Assembly: GCA_030411725.1 (NCBI GenBank)
Contig: MU839840.1
Span: 62,001-126,000 of the forward strand
Reading direction: 5' to 3'
Source of the DNA: Echria macrotheca
Lineage: Eukaryota > Ascomycota > Sordariomycetes > Sordariales > Schizotheciaceae
Length of the DNA stretch: 64,000 nucleotides
In this document: in pieces, positions 44,955 through 55,702 of the stretch
Layout of the letters: the number at the start of each line of letters is the position of its first letter
Position numbering within the stretch: the stretch's first letter is position 1
Notes under the pieces: model-generated
Told to the model about the DNA's origin: nothing
The model's database searches: none
The model's input: the letters and a program-made list of their open reading frames with translations, nothing else
Position numbers and translations under genes: made by a program

Positions 44955-46424
44955 CCGGCTGTCAAAGTAACTGCTGTTCCAATGACAAAGATGGCAGTGT
45001 TAATCGTCCTTCACGTCGTTTGGTGCTCCGAAATCGAATATCGCGACAAGTCTGGATGGATCGCAGTGTGGTCAGTACCGTGTCATCAATTAACGACCGG
45101 GGTGCGCAAAAACGGGTCGCAAGTTTTCGGGGCCAGGTGCAGCGTGGACCGCGGCAGGCGTGCAACGAGAAGATACGTACCCGCCGTCTGGAGTCCAGAA
45201 AGATTCTGGCGCGGGGTTTACACGCTCCCTTGTGTTGGGACAGTGATGGCGGAAGGAATGGGAGGTTTGCGAGTCGGGAGGTGGAAGGAGGTGTTGTTTC
45301 CTGCAAGAGGCGTTGCGGCTGGCCGGTCCTCTTTTCGCGGACTGACGACTCGGGACGGTTGGCAAGCTGCCCGCGAAGTCGGATTAGGTTTAGCGCCGAA
45401 AAAGTGGTCCGCCCAGCGAGGAAGATCCCCTTCATGCAGCGACCCGCAGTGCGGCGGGCAAACCAGGCAACCAGAACCGAGCAGAAATGGTGGCCGACTC
45501 TGGCAGAAATACAGAATGAAATAGTCAACTTACCAAATGACCGGTGGTTGGATGCTGTGAAATGCTGACGAACGAATGGTGGAGGTTCGGAGCCGCACTC
45601 TGAGAGAGGAGTTGCGGTGGGAGGTGGAGGTGGAGAGGTGGAAAGTGGAAAGGCAGCAGGTGAGGGAGGAAGTCAAGTGGCAGGTGCGAGTGCATCCAAA
45701 GCTCGAGGTTTGAAGACTAAAAAAAATTACAGCGCCGACGCCAGCCAAACACAGAAGCAAAATTGGGCCGTGAGTGGAGCATGGTTTCTTGCAAGAAGAA
45801 TTCAATCCTCATCACCAAGTTACTGGAAATCAGGCATTCAACCAGGTTCTTCATAGGTAGGTGGCTGTGATAGAGTAGCGAGGAATCAACCGCCATCCAC
45901 GCCTCGAAGCGCCGCTCTGGCATCAACAAGTGTACTCTTAGCTTCGACTAATTCCATGTATGTTCAGATGTCACCGGCTTGACAACGGGTTGATAAACGA
46001 TAGTTAGAACAGAGTAGCCTCCAACTCGAACCTATAGTGACGTTGCAGTATCCTCTTACTCCACATCCGTCGTGTTGCTGGTCGATAAGTCGGTACTGGT
46101 GTAGAAACGAGAAATGCAGAAAACCAGCTGGATTGAGACTACAGTTATGGTTCAATTCTGTTATCCGCAGTGGCTGATAAGTGTGCTGGTCCTGCCAACT
46201 CGGCTCCCCCGTTCGTACCCATCCTTCGCATGTGCCTCGTCAAACGCCATCACCAGCTGAGTAACAAGTCAATGAGATAGGGTGATGTGCCAACGACAAA
46301 TTAGACAAACGGAACCGTCTCTTGGAGCTCAATGAGCGTTTTACTCTATTGATAACATGTTATGTACACACGCGAGCCAACTCCGAGCTAAAGTACCACT
46401 CCCTCATCCAGGCTTGGTCGGTCT
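44955..46424. other. 1.47-kb intergenic region, no gene supported
   Basis: Upstream of the 1245-aa gene and downstream of ATP17. A G/A-rich strand stretch occurs near 45590-45680. Frames of up to 188 codons exist on both strands but overlap and show no domain. Confidence 0.45.
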
Positions 46425-47082
46425 CTAGTGAGCGTTGTTCTTGTGGTGGCCTTGGGATCTGGTGAGCAAATGAGGGCAATGGCAGATAAGAAAGCAGCTT
46501 ACGGAGATGGAAGTAGTAGTTTTGGGCGTAGCCGATGATAACCAACCCTATAATGGCGTGGATGATAGCTACAAGTCTCAAGGTTAGTCGTCACCCTCTG
46601 CACACAAATAAACCCTTCTCTTCGCATAGAGGAACACATACGCTTGGCCGAGGGGTTCTTCCCAAAGTGCTTCGCCTGGTACTTGGCCCAGAAACCCTTG
46701 GCCTGGACCTCAGGAGCCGGTCCCTTGGGGAGTTTCTCGTAGAAGCTGACGACACGCTGCAGCCGGACGGCATAGGGGTTGGCACCAATAGCCTAGCGGA
46801 GTTCCGTTGTCAGTTCATTTCCCTCTTTGCAACAGGTTGTCATCATCTCTCTCGTCACCCGGCTCCTCTGCTGCACATCCTCGTGATCGCGGTCTCGGAT
46901 AGGCTGGAAACAATCGGCCGGAGCGTGGTTCAGAACTCGATGATCGCGAGGATAGGAACGTACCTTGGGGGAGGCAACCTAGAGCAATTGTCAGCGCTGT
47001 CTTTCCGTCGCTTCCCAGAATCACGGAAACCAACCTTGGGCGGGATGAGCGTCGAGAGCGCCCGGCGGGTGATGTAGCTCAT
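46425..47082 (-). CDS. ATP17: ATP synthase F0 subunit f (ATP17), 101 aa
   Basis: Exons 47082-47035, 46978-46964, 46792-46642, 46568-46503, 46450-46425, with phases 0, 0, 1, 1. Small membrane subunit of the mitochondrial F1F0 ATP synthase peripheral/dimer region. The product begins MSYITRRALSTLIPPKVASPK and has RVVSFYEKLPKGPAPE, FWAKYQAKHFGKNPSAKPI, a single membrane helix (HAIIGLVIIGYAQNYYFHL) and ends RHHKNNAH, which is the signature of fungal subunit f. Five exons for 101 residues, one of them 15 nt, is unusually fragmented. Head-to-head with the complex I subunit gene at 47418. Confidence 0.93.
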
Positions 47083-47417
47083 GATGACAATTGCTGTCGC
47101 TCGCGCGCGCTCGCAAAACTTCGACGGAGAGTTCGGGGAGGGAGTGGTCGACTCAATTGGGGCCGGATCTCGCGATTTAGAGGTGTCGAGGGATTGAGCT
47201 GTTAAGGTCAGAGGGCGGAAAACGCAGCTCTCGGCAACACATTGTTGCGCGGTCCTTCCCGGCCAGCCAATCAAATTCCGCAAAGTGGGGCACAGTGATC
47301 TCGAGCAACCACAGCCGCCAATCCACCAAGTCCATCGTTCTCAGAGCTGCTTGCTCGTCGTCGCAAGAACCGGTCCCCGCCACGACATCACGGCCCAGCG
47401 GCAAACCTCGCTCCGCC
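47083..47417. promoter_or_regulatory. Bidirectional promoter ATP17/NDUFS4 with a CCAAT box
   Basis: 335 bp separate the start codons of two nuclear genes for respiratory-chain proteins. A CCAATCA at 47267-47273 matches the preferred binding site of the HAP/CBC complex, which regulates respiratory genes in fungi. Shared regulation is inferred. Confidence 0.65.
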
Positions 47418-48146
47418 ATGGCCTCATTACGGATTACGTCCTCGGCGGCGCGATTGCTGCGCAGCGCGCCGTCACGGATCCTGCCCGCCGCCCGCCGCTT
47501 CGAGAGCTCGAGCTCCCTTCCGGCGAAGAAAGAGGATCAATCCTCTGCGACACCTGCGCTCCAGCGGGATGCGCCCGACTACAGCGTCCCAGTCGACAAG
47601 GCTACCTCGTATGGGATCCCCTCGATCTCCGATCTTCCCATGAGCTCCAATTGACTCAGGCCGTGTGCAGTAACTTCACCCCCGTCCCCAAGGATGTCCA
47701 GGATGGCAGCGAAGAGGGAATTCTCTCTGCGGCCGTCATCTCGGGCGCCCCGATGGAACTCCAGGCTCGCACAGTCCGGTATGGCTATCTGATGCGAAAC
47801 AACGAACTTGGGAGGCACCCGCTGATACCATGCTAGCATTTACAAGCCGGCCAAGCCGGCCACGCAGTCGGGCGACCACATCGGGAGCAGGTGGCGGATG
47901 GACTGGGACGTCCTGGGCAAGGGTCACCGCTGGGAGAACCCGCTGATGGGCTGGCAGTCGTCGGCGGACTTCATGCAGGGAACACACATCCACTTCAAGA
48001 CCAAGGAGGATGCGATTGCCTTTGCCGAGAAGCAGGGCTACGAGTACTTCGTCCAGGAGCCCAATGAGCGCCATTTCACTCCCAAGGCCTACGCCAACAA
48101 CTTCCTCTATTCTCCTGGAAAGCTGAAGCACATTCGGACCAAGTAG
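47418..48146 (+). CDS. NDUFS4: NADH:ubiquinone oxidoreductase 18-21 kDa subunit (NDUFS4), 202 aa
   Basis: Exons 47418-47608, 47671-47778, 47837-48146 (both junctions phase 2). Accessory subunit of mitochondrial complex I, at the matrix arm. N-terminal presequence rich in Arg/Ser (MASLRITSSAARLLRSAP). Mature part: ISGAPMELQARTVRIYKPAK across the second splice junction, SRWRMDWDVLGKGHRWENPLMGW with DFMQG, then EDAIAFAEKQGYEYFVQEP and the C-terminal KAYANNFLYSPGKLKHIRTK. These are the ETC_C1_NDUFS4 hallmarks; Neurospora calls the orthologue the 21 kDa subunit. Start at the ATG at 47418. Confidence 0.95.
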
Positions 48147-48571
48147 ATGCAGCAAGACAGAGCGGGGCCGTCCCGTATGATGGAGCTGTGTACATAAAGT
48201 GTTTGCCCATAAATAGAGTTTCGTGTGAAATACTGTGCACCGCTTGATGTACGGAGTAGCTCGAAGCATCGCCATTCTGCATCTGCACCAAGACTTTTGG
48301 GACTGAGAACAAATGGCCACACCACTTCAGCTTTCATAAAAACAAAAGGGCCCGCAATAGTTGCTGCATCCTTCAATTAGATGAGATACTTGACAATAGA
48401 GCTACACTGCAACTTCTGTATGCGACCGCCTGCTGTTGAATCATGTCAAAACCCGCCCCGCCTCTGAACGCCACCATGACCAACTGCCCAACAAGCCTCC
48501 TAAAAAGCCCAAACGCCAATCCATAACCATAAACATACCCTGCTGGTCAACTCCAAAGCAAGTGTCCCTCT
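48147..48571. other. Convergent intergenic region, no gene seen
   Basis: 425 bp between convergent genes; presumed 3' UTRs only. Confidence 0.45.
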
Positions 48572-49821
48572 TTACGTCGTTATCATAGGCTCCGGGCCAC
48601 CGTCATTATTTTCCGCGCCGTCACCGAATACCCCGAGCTCGATGCGGTCGGGGAGGTCTTTCCTCTTGGTTCTTACAGATGCTTCCGTCCAAGCTCTCAG
48701 CCGTACAAGCCCCCGGATGGCCGCCTCTCTTCTATTAGCTTGCTGCCGGAGGATAGCCTCATTGACCTTGGTTGCTGTGGTCCGGCGGAGATCGGATTTT
48801 AGCAAGGCCGCAAGCTCGGGCACAAGGCTATCATGGGGAAAGAAGAACAACGACATGGTCTTTTCAAGATCTGGCAAGAACTCCTCGTTCATGGCGGCAC
48901 GGGGTGCGAGCTTCTCTTGGGCAAACTCAATGGCCGGAGTGACATCATTGTTGTTGCATCGTCGAATCAGCTCTACCAACTGTAGGCGAAGAAGCGAGAA
49001 ATGAAGCTGCGGGTCTTTATCTAGTATCTAGATCACCATTAGCCTCCATATCCAAGTACGACGAGGCAAATTAGGATAAATATCGACGATGCTCATATAA
49101 AAAAGTGGTGTTTCTCATCTAGGGTCCGAGGACCTCAGAGTGGTGCATGAAACTCATGTTCTAATCACGGCAGAAAGTAGACAGGGACAAGGGCACCATA
49201 TTCACATACCTCATGGTCAAGCTCGTTAATGCCACTGATGGCGGTCTCGATATCACCACGTAAAATGGAGAGCTTGATGTTTTGCTGCGCCGCAACAAGA
49301 TCCTCAGGGTGTCGGAGTGGAAGGTTTGCCTCCTTGGAGAATTTGGCAGCAGCTTTCGTGTAACCTTCCATGGTGAGATAGTCAAGGACCAAGGCATTGA
49401 TGTCACTATTGGGTACGTCAGCAAAGGTTTGCCAAGGCTGAGAATGGAGGAGGACGGAGTGTCGGTGCAGTCAGGAGTTACGAGATGTGCTGGTTTTCTC
49501 AACATGAAGTTCAGAGAGATTCCCATTTAACGCGATCATCATATGCGGCGAGATATTCTGAAAAATCGACGTACCTCTTGTTGCTCTTGACCTCTGTGAC
49601 GCGCGAGTCGAACGCATGCTTCGGCGTTGTGGTCGACGTTGAGGATGTCTGGACAAAGCTGTCAGCGGCGACGGCGACTGGGACAAGAACTTGGGAAGAC
49701 AAACCATCTGGGCGGTACCGTCGGCGGTAATGGTATACGTAAAATCTCCCAGAGACAACGCGAACCTAAGCGGGGAGCTCCCGACGATGTCGACACGAGG
49801 CGTGCCGCGCGAGTTGGACAT
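48572..49821 (-). CDS. GID8: GID8/TWA1-like subunit of the GID/CTLH ubiquitin ligase, 280 aa
   Basis: Exons 49821-49705, 49648-49575, 49405-49210, 49027-48572 (phases 0, 2, 0). Scaffold subunit of the GID/CTLH E3 ligase, which in yeast degrades gluconeogenic enzymes. Features: LisH motif SDINALVLDYLTMEGYTKAA, CTLH region GDIETAISGINELDHEILDKDP, and the CRA segment CNNNDVTPAIEFAQEKLAPRAA through MSLFFFPHDS. The order LisH-CTLH-CRA and length match GID8. The N-terminal exon 1 (39 codons, MSNSRGTPRVDIVG) is less certain: its GTTTGT donor is weak but the phase and the 56-nt intron fit. The second exon supplies TPKHAFDSRVTEVKS, which is typical of fungal GID8. Confidence 0.88.
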
Positions 49822-50438
49822 AGGCCGGCCGTTTGCAGATGCAAGGTGTTACATCTGCGGACTCGAGAAACTGGCTCTCGAAAACCGAGCCAGGCGACCA
49901 GCAGGCGCGTGCCAGCTGGGTTGAGGAAGGAAAGAGGAAGAAAAAGAGCAGGTGGGAAGAGCAGGTTGGAGAAAAGAGGAAGCAGTTCTGAGCAAATCCT
50001 GAACGGGCGAATGTGTGTCCGAGCTCCTTGCCCACCTCTGGTGGGGCTCCAGTGGGGCATTTGTGGCTTGTCGCTGGCACCAGCCACACAAACCGCAGTC
50101 GTCCCACTTCTGAAACCCCGACTCGGGCAGACCAGCTTGTGCTGGGATTGGCCCAAGTCTTTCACAAGGCACACACTGCTGAGTGGGCGGAGCAGCTCCA
50201 GTGGGCTCACATGCAGCGCTGATGGGGAGACAACAGACCAGTACTGTACACTCTTCCAGGCTGAACACTTCTTCACCCGATACACCGGCCGCTGAGAAAA
50301 GAACAAATATATAGCCCATGGTTCTTCCCCGGTAACCTTGGGCACTAACTATCGACTGCAGCGCGCGTCCTCTGTCCACGACCACCATTGTCCCAGCTCG
50401 AGTCCGGGCATCTGCATTTCGGGCAAGACCAGCCAATC
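49822..50438. promoter_or_regulatory. Divergent promoter region GID8/uridine kinase
   Basis: 617 bp between divergent start codons; nothing coding is supported. Confidence 0.5.
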
Positions 50439-52200
50439 ATGGCGGTCCTCGCCAACGGCGGGCACGACGGCACCATTGCAAAGAGGGCACACTATGCACC
50501 GCCGTGGGCCGACGTTAGCATCATTGGCATTGCCGGGAGCTCGGGTTCGGGGAAATCGACGCTGTCGCAGGCCATCGTTAACAAGTTGAATCTGCCATGG
50601 GTCGTGATCCTCTCGATTGTAAGACGCGGCACATGTGACGGGGACACAACCGGCTCACGAGGGGATATTCGCAGGACTCGTTCTACAAAACACTGGATGC
50701 CGAATCCCACAAGAAAGCTTTTCTCAACGAGTACGACTTTGACTCGCCAGAGGTAAGACGACTGCTGCTACCTGGTGGACCCGTAGCTTTGACGACGTGC
50801 TCATCCGCCACCAGGCCATTGACTTTGACGTCCTCGTCGATCGGCTTCGCGACTTGAAGGCCGGCAAGCGTGCTGAGATTCCCGTGTATTCGTTTGAGAA
50901 ACATGCCCGCCTCGACAAGACTACGGCCATTTATTCTCCACATGTGCTTATCCTCGAGGGCATCTTTGCCCTCTACGACCCGAGGGTCCTCGAACTGCTT
51001 GACATGAGGGTAATCGCAAAATACTGGGCGAGTCTGCGATGGTACAGTAATATTGCTGACAGTTGTAGATTTTCTGCGAGGCTGACGCCGATACTTGCCT
51101 GTCAAGAAGAAGTAAGTACGAGCCGATAATGACAGGATGACCAGACCCCTAACCTGCGGTAGTCCTGCGAGATGTCCGTGACCGAGGCCGCGATATCAGC
51201 GGCATCATCAAGCAGTGGTTTTCTTTTGTAAAACCCAACTTCGAAAAGGTACCTTTGCACCCATGCGTTGTTGATGTACATGTCTCACACTGGCACAGTA
51301 TGTCGACCCACAAAGAAAAGTGGCGGACATTATCGTCCCAAGGGGCGTTGAGAACCATGTTGCCATGTGTATGTTATTCCGCCGTCCCTACGATGCTCTA
51401 GCACTTACTTACTTGCACAGCCATGGTCGTCCAGTTTATCGAGCAGAAGCTGCTGGAAAAGTCAACACATCATCGGGCGGCGCTCACGAATCTCGAGATC
51501 GGAGCCCAGTCGGAGCCTCTCTCGAAGAGTATCTCAGTCATGCCGCAGACCAGCCAGCTCCGTGGTATGAACACGATTATCCGAGACATTGACACAAGCA
51601 GCGAGGACTTCATCTTTTACTTTGACCGCTTCACAGCACTCCTGGTGGAGCAGTATGTCTCCCCGTCGTTGTGCTGTCTGGCACTGAATACGGTAACGGC
51701 GCTAACATTTGGACAGGGCTCTTAACAACATCCCGTTCGCGCCCCTTACCGTCACCACTCCTCAAGGTTACTCATATGCAGGTCTAAAATCCAAGGGCAA
51801 TGTCTCTGCAGTAATTGTCCTTCGCGGCGGCGCAGCGCTGGAGACTGGCCTCCGGCGTGTGATCCCCGACTGCAAGACGGGCCGCGTCCTAATCCAGAGC
51901 AACATCCGCACAGGAGAGCCCGAGCTGCATTTTCTCGTCTTGCCGGAAGACATTGCCAAGCACGAGGCGGTTCTCCTCCTCGATGCACAAATGAGCAGCG
52001 GTGGATCTGCGTTGATGGCAGTCCAGGTGTTGGTGGACCACGGGGTGAAGCCCGAGAGGATTGTCCTGGCAACATACAGCGCCGGAAGGATGGGGCTGCA
52101 CAGATTGACGAAGGCGTTTCCCGAGATCGCAGCTGTGGTGGGCAATCTGGTGCAAGATGTGGAGGAGAGGTGGGTAGAGAAGCGATATTTTCGCTGCTGA
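50439..52200 (+). CDS. URK1: Uridine/cytidine kinase with C-terminal UPRT-like domain, 455 aa
   Basis: Eight exons: 50439-50618, 50675-50752, 50815-51009, 51069-51111, 51163-51248, 51299-51368, 51421-51652, 51717-52200. Pyrimidine salvage: phosphorylates uridine and cytidine to UMP/CMP. Kinase half: P-loop GIAGSSGSGKST, VVILSIDSFYKTLD, YDFDSPEAIDFD, KTTAIYSPHVLILEGIFAL, FCEADADTCLSRR and LRDVRDRGRDISGIIKQW. From about residue 245 follows a uracil-phosphoribosyltransferase-like domain (FYFDRFTALLVEQALN, TGEPELHFLVLPED, LLLDAQMSSGGSALMA). The usual uracil-binding tail PGxGDxGDRxFGT is absent; only KRYFRC remains. So the UPRT half is probably inactive, as known for UCK-UPRT fusions. Every junction preserves the frame. 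Confidence 0.92.
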
Positions 52201-53254
52201 GTCGGAGGGGGATGTCAACTTGGCTGGGGGTGGCGGCAGCATGGCTCTGGCGCTCTGGCGTTTCTCAATCCTTTTCTCGGATTGTGTATATGGCCAGCTG
52301 TGTGCTTTGGCCGCCCACCATTGGCATATGTAGTGGTGAAGTATACCGAGGTGTTGAGTGACGGACTCGAACCCCTTAATAATCTCCACCAGTGCTTGCA
52401 CAGTCAAAGCAGGCTAGCAACCCAATCAGTGTGCCTTATAGAGGGCATCAAAACTCCTGCGATGCGTCTATAGAGTATTGGAAATTCAGAATGCGCTTGA
52501 CTATATCGCATATACTTTGACAGTGCTTGCCGAGGCGTTGTTGGCTGCCAAAGCTAAAGGTCCGAATCTAGTAATTCCGTTACTTCCAGGTTCCTTTGCT
52601 CATCTGTGTTGCCAAAAAATGTTGTTGCCGTCGGAACCTTATCCTGATGCGACTGAAGTCAATTGAGATCCTCGTCTATCCATCCTCGCCCAATTAAATA
52701 TGTGTCGCCGCAAAGTGCAGGACTCAGCAAATGTGCTTCCCAGGGAGGAACATCATGTCTCCGACTTCTCCTGAGAGCACTGTGCTCTTCGAAACCGAGC
52801 ACTGTGTGCCCTGAGCGCTAAAGAGCGACCACACGCGCTGAAACAAAGGGCAAACAGGCCGCGCGAGTAACTCCGTTGGATTATCTGCACTGTGCACACC
52901 CTGCCCCTGGCAGAAGCGGGCTGGCCACTGAGAAACAAGGAGGCAATCAGGGCAGACTTGGAGCTGGCGAAGCTTGATTTCACGGGACGGTCATGACAAA
53001 CGCCTGCATACCTGCATCTCGACGATTCCACACCATCCGCTCGTTTTCGACAAACCTTTCTCCTGCCGTCTCCGGAGCGCTTCTAAGACCAATTGCTCTT
53101 GGCAACAACGGCAATGCCTTCTCGCGGGTGACATTAACCTCCCCGAATTGTTTTCTCTGACCGCTCCGACGGTGGGATCGCGATAATCCACATTGACGTC
53201 ATACTCAAGAGTACACAGTAGGGTCCTCCCTTCACCAGCACAACCAACACCACC
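52201..53254. other. Intergenic region, no gene supported
   Basis: About 1 kb between two plus-strand genes. A B-box-like motif occurs near 52360-52380 on the minus strand (see rejected items). No frame with coding character is seen. Confidence 0.45.
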
Positions 53255-55382
53255 ATGATCAGGTGTAGAGCCGTGCGGCACGTCGGCCGCTTGCGCTCGA
53301 GCAATGCGATTCCAGCGGCGCGGACGTCATGGAACACACCACAGACACGAACACTATTTACGAAACGAACGAAACCGCTACCCATAATTGCAAATAGCAG
53401 AAATAGCGCGCGGTCAACATGGAAGCTGCTGGGCCTCCGCCAGACGCCGCCAGCACGTCAATTGTCGGGCGCGCCGCTCCCCCAGACAAAATCGAGGCTG
53501 GTCAACTTTGCCTACCGCACCGCCGCAGTGTTCGGGACAACCATCGTGGTCTTCACCGCCGGCGTGGTCGCCTTCTTCCTCTACGATGCCTCGACCTACA
53601 AGATCCACCCAGACTCTGCCGAAATCCACGTCTCTCAGCTCGCGCTAAATCCCCGCCGCGGGGGGCCGAAGAACCTGCCGATCCTCGAGGTATGCATCGA
53701 CGACGATGACGACGAAGAGATGCGCCGGCAAAAGGACAAGCCGAAGCTGGTTATCCTGGGAGGTGGATGGGGCAGCGTCGCGCTGTTGAAGGAGTTGAAT
53801 CCGGATAACTACCATGTAACGGTCGTTTCGCCGGTCAACTACTTTTTGTTCACGCCGATGCTGCCGTCGTCAACGGTCGGGACGCTAAGTCTGAGGGCGC
53901 TGGTCGAACCGATACGGAGGATAACACACCGGGTCAAGGGCCACTACGTCCAGGCCAGCGCCGAGGATGTCGACTTCTCGAGCCGGCTGGTCGAGGTCTC
54001 GCAGATCAACTGCCACGGCCAGGAGGAGCGCTTCTACATCCCATACGATAAGCTGGTGATAGGAGTCGGGTCCGTCACGAACGCGCACGGCGTCAAGGGG
54101 CTGGAGCACTGCAACTTCCTCAAGACGATTGACGATGCGCGCGAGATTCGGAACAAGGTGATTCAGAATCTGGAGCTGGCGTGTCTTCCAACTACCAGCG
54201 ATGACGAGCGTCGGCGGTTGCTCTCGTTTGTCGTCTGCGGAGGCGGTCCGACGGGTGTCGAGTTTGCGGCTGAGCTATTTGACCTTCTGAACGAAGATCT
54301 GACGGTCTACTTCCCACGCCTCCTGCGAAACGAGATCTCCGTGCACCTGATCCAGAGCCGCGATCACATCCTCAACACGTACGACGAGACGCTATCCAAG
54401 TACGCCGAGGAGCGGTTCGCTCGCGACCAAGTCGCCGTGCTGACCAACTCGCGCGTGCGCGAGGTCCGGGAAGACTCGATCGTGTTCACGCAGCACGGCG
54501 AGGACGGGTCGATTGTCACCAAAGAGCTGCCCATGGGCTTCTGCCTCTGGTCGACAGGCGTGTCGCAGACCGAGTTCGCCCGGCGACTAGCCAAGAAGCT
54601 GGGTGACGCGCAAACAAACCAGCACGCTCTCGAGACGGACACGCACCTGCGAGTGAACGGGACGCCGCTGGGCGACGTGTATGCCATCGGCGACTGCTCG
54701 ACGGTGCAGAACAACATCACAGACCACATCGTCACCTTCCTGCGGGTGCTGGCGTGGAAGCACGGCAAGGACCCCGAGAACCTCGAGCTGCGCTTCGAAG
54801 ACTGGCGCAACGTGGCGGCGCAGGTGCGCGCGCGCTTCCCGCAGGCCGCCGGCCACCTTAAGCGGCTCGACCGGCTCTTTAGCGAGTACGACAAGGACCA
54901 GTCCGGCACGCTCGACTTTGGCGAGCTGCGCGAGCTGCTCAAGCAGATCGACAACAAGCTGACCAGCCTGCCGGCGACCGCCCAGCGTGCCCACCAGCAG
55001 GGCCAGTACCTCGCCCACAAGTTCAACAAGCTCGCCCGCGCCGCCGAGGGTCTAAAGGCCAATGAGATTATCGAGGGTGATCTGGATGCTGCCGTGTACA
55101 AGGCGTTCGAGTACAAACACCTCGGCAGCCTGGCGTATATTGGCAACTCGGCCGTGCTCGACCTCGGGCAGGGCGTCAAGTTCGCCGGCGGACTGTGGGC
55201 CGTGTATGCCTGGCGGAGTATCTACTTTGCTCAGAGCGTCAGCTTCCGTACCCGCGTGCTCATGGCTATGGACTGGGCCAAGAGGGCTCTATTTGGGAGA
55301 GGTGAGTTATTCCTGTATACTCTCTTCGTCTCTCGAGTGGCTTGCTGACATGTTTTGTTTAACAGACTTGATGAGCTACTAA
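53255..55382 (+). CDS. NDE1: External alternative NADH dehydrogenase with EF-hand, 687 aa
   Basis: Exons 53255-55301 and 55366-55382 (phase 1). Rotenone-insensitive type II NAD(P)H dehydrogenase of the mitochondrial inner membrane, feeding electrons to ubiquinone without pumping protons. N-terminal Arg/Ser-rich presequence, then a membrane helix (about 92-112). FAD-binding Rossmann motif LVILGGGWGSVALLKEL and NAD-binding motif SFVVCGGGPTGVEFAAEL. An EF-hand is inserted near residue 545 (EYDKDQSGTLDFGELREL), as in the calcium-binding NDE1 of Neurospora. The C-terminal helix GGLWAVYAWRSIYFAQSVS anchors the protein; the last exon encodes only DLMSY. Start at the ATG at 53255. Confidence 0.94.
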
Positions 55383-55702
55383 ATAGCTTCGATTCTAGAA
55401 CTGGATCGGGTTGTTTTTCGTTTTCCTTTGTCATGTGGGAGTGAGCAGGGACTGGCGTGGAGAGGGTAGAATGAGGGGTTCATACAACGACGAGAAGCGA
55501 TTTAGATTCATCCGTCCTTCGTGTATATATGAATCAATGAAACTTGAGAGAAGGATTCCGACCTGCCAAAACCTCAGGGCAGGTGGTGTATTTATTAGTC
55601 TACACTCATCCTCGAATACTGGCAGCTCACAATGCACTGAGCGAGTTCAAGGACAGGAGTGACATAATTATTTCGTGGTACAAGCCTAACCTAGAGAGAC
55701 GC
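55383..55702. other. Convergent intergenic region, no gene seen
   Basis: 320 bp between convergent genes; presumed 3' UTRs. Confidence 0.4.

Noticed and set aside
45020..45568. 182-codon plus-strand frame
   Set aside because: Begins within the 5' region of the 1245-aa gene, has no domain, and an equally long antisense frame covers the same stretch.
50753..50793. Short intron in the uridine kinase gene ending at the GTAG near 50793
   Set aside because: It would be about 41 nt and leads into a stop codon; the acceptor at 50814 restores the conserved SPEAIDFD reading.
52355..52440. tRNA-like B box on the minus strand (GGGGTTCGAGTCC)
   Set aside because: The T stem has mismatches and no matching acceptor or D arm was found; at best a tRNA relic.
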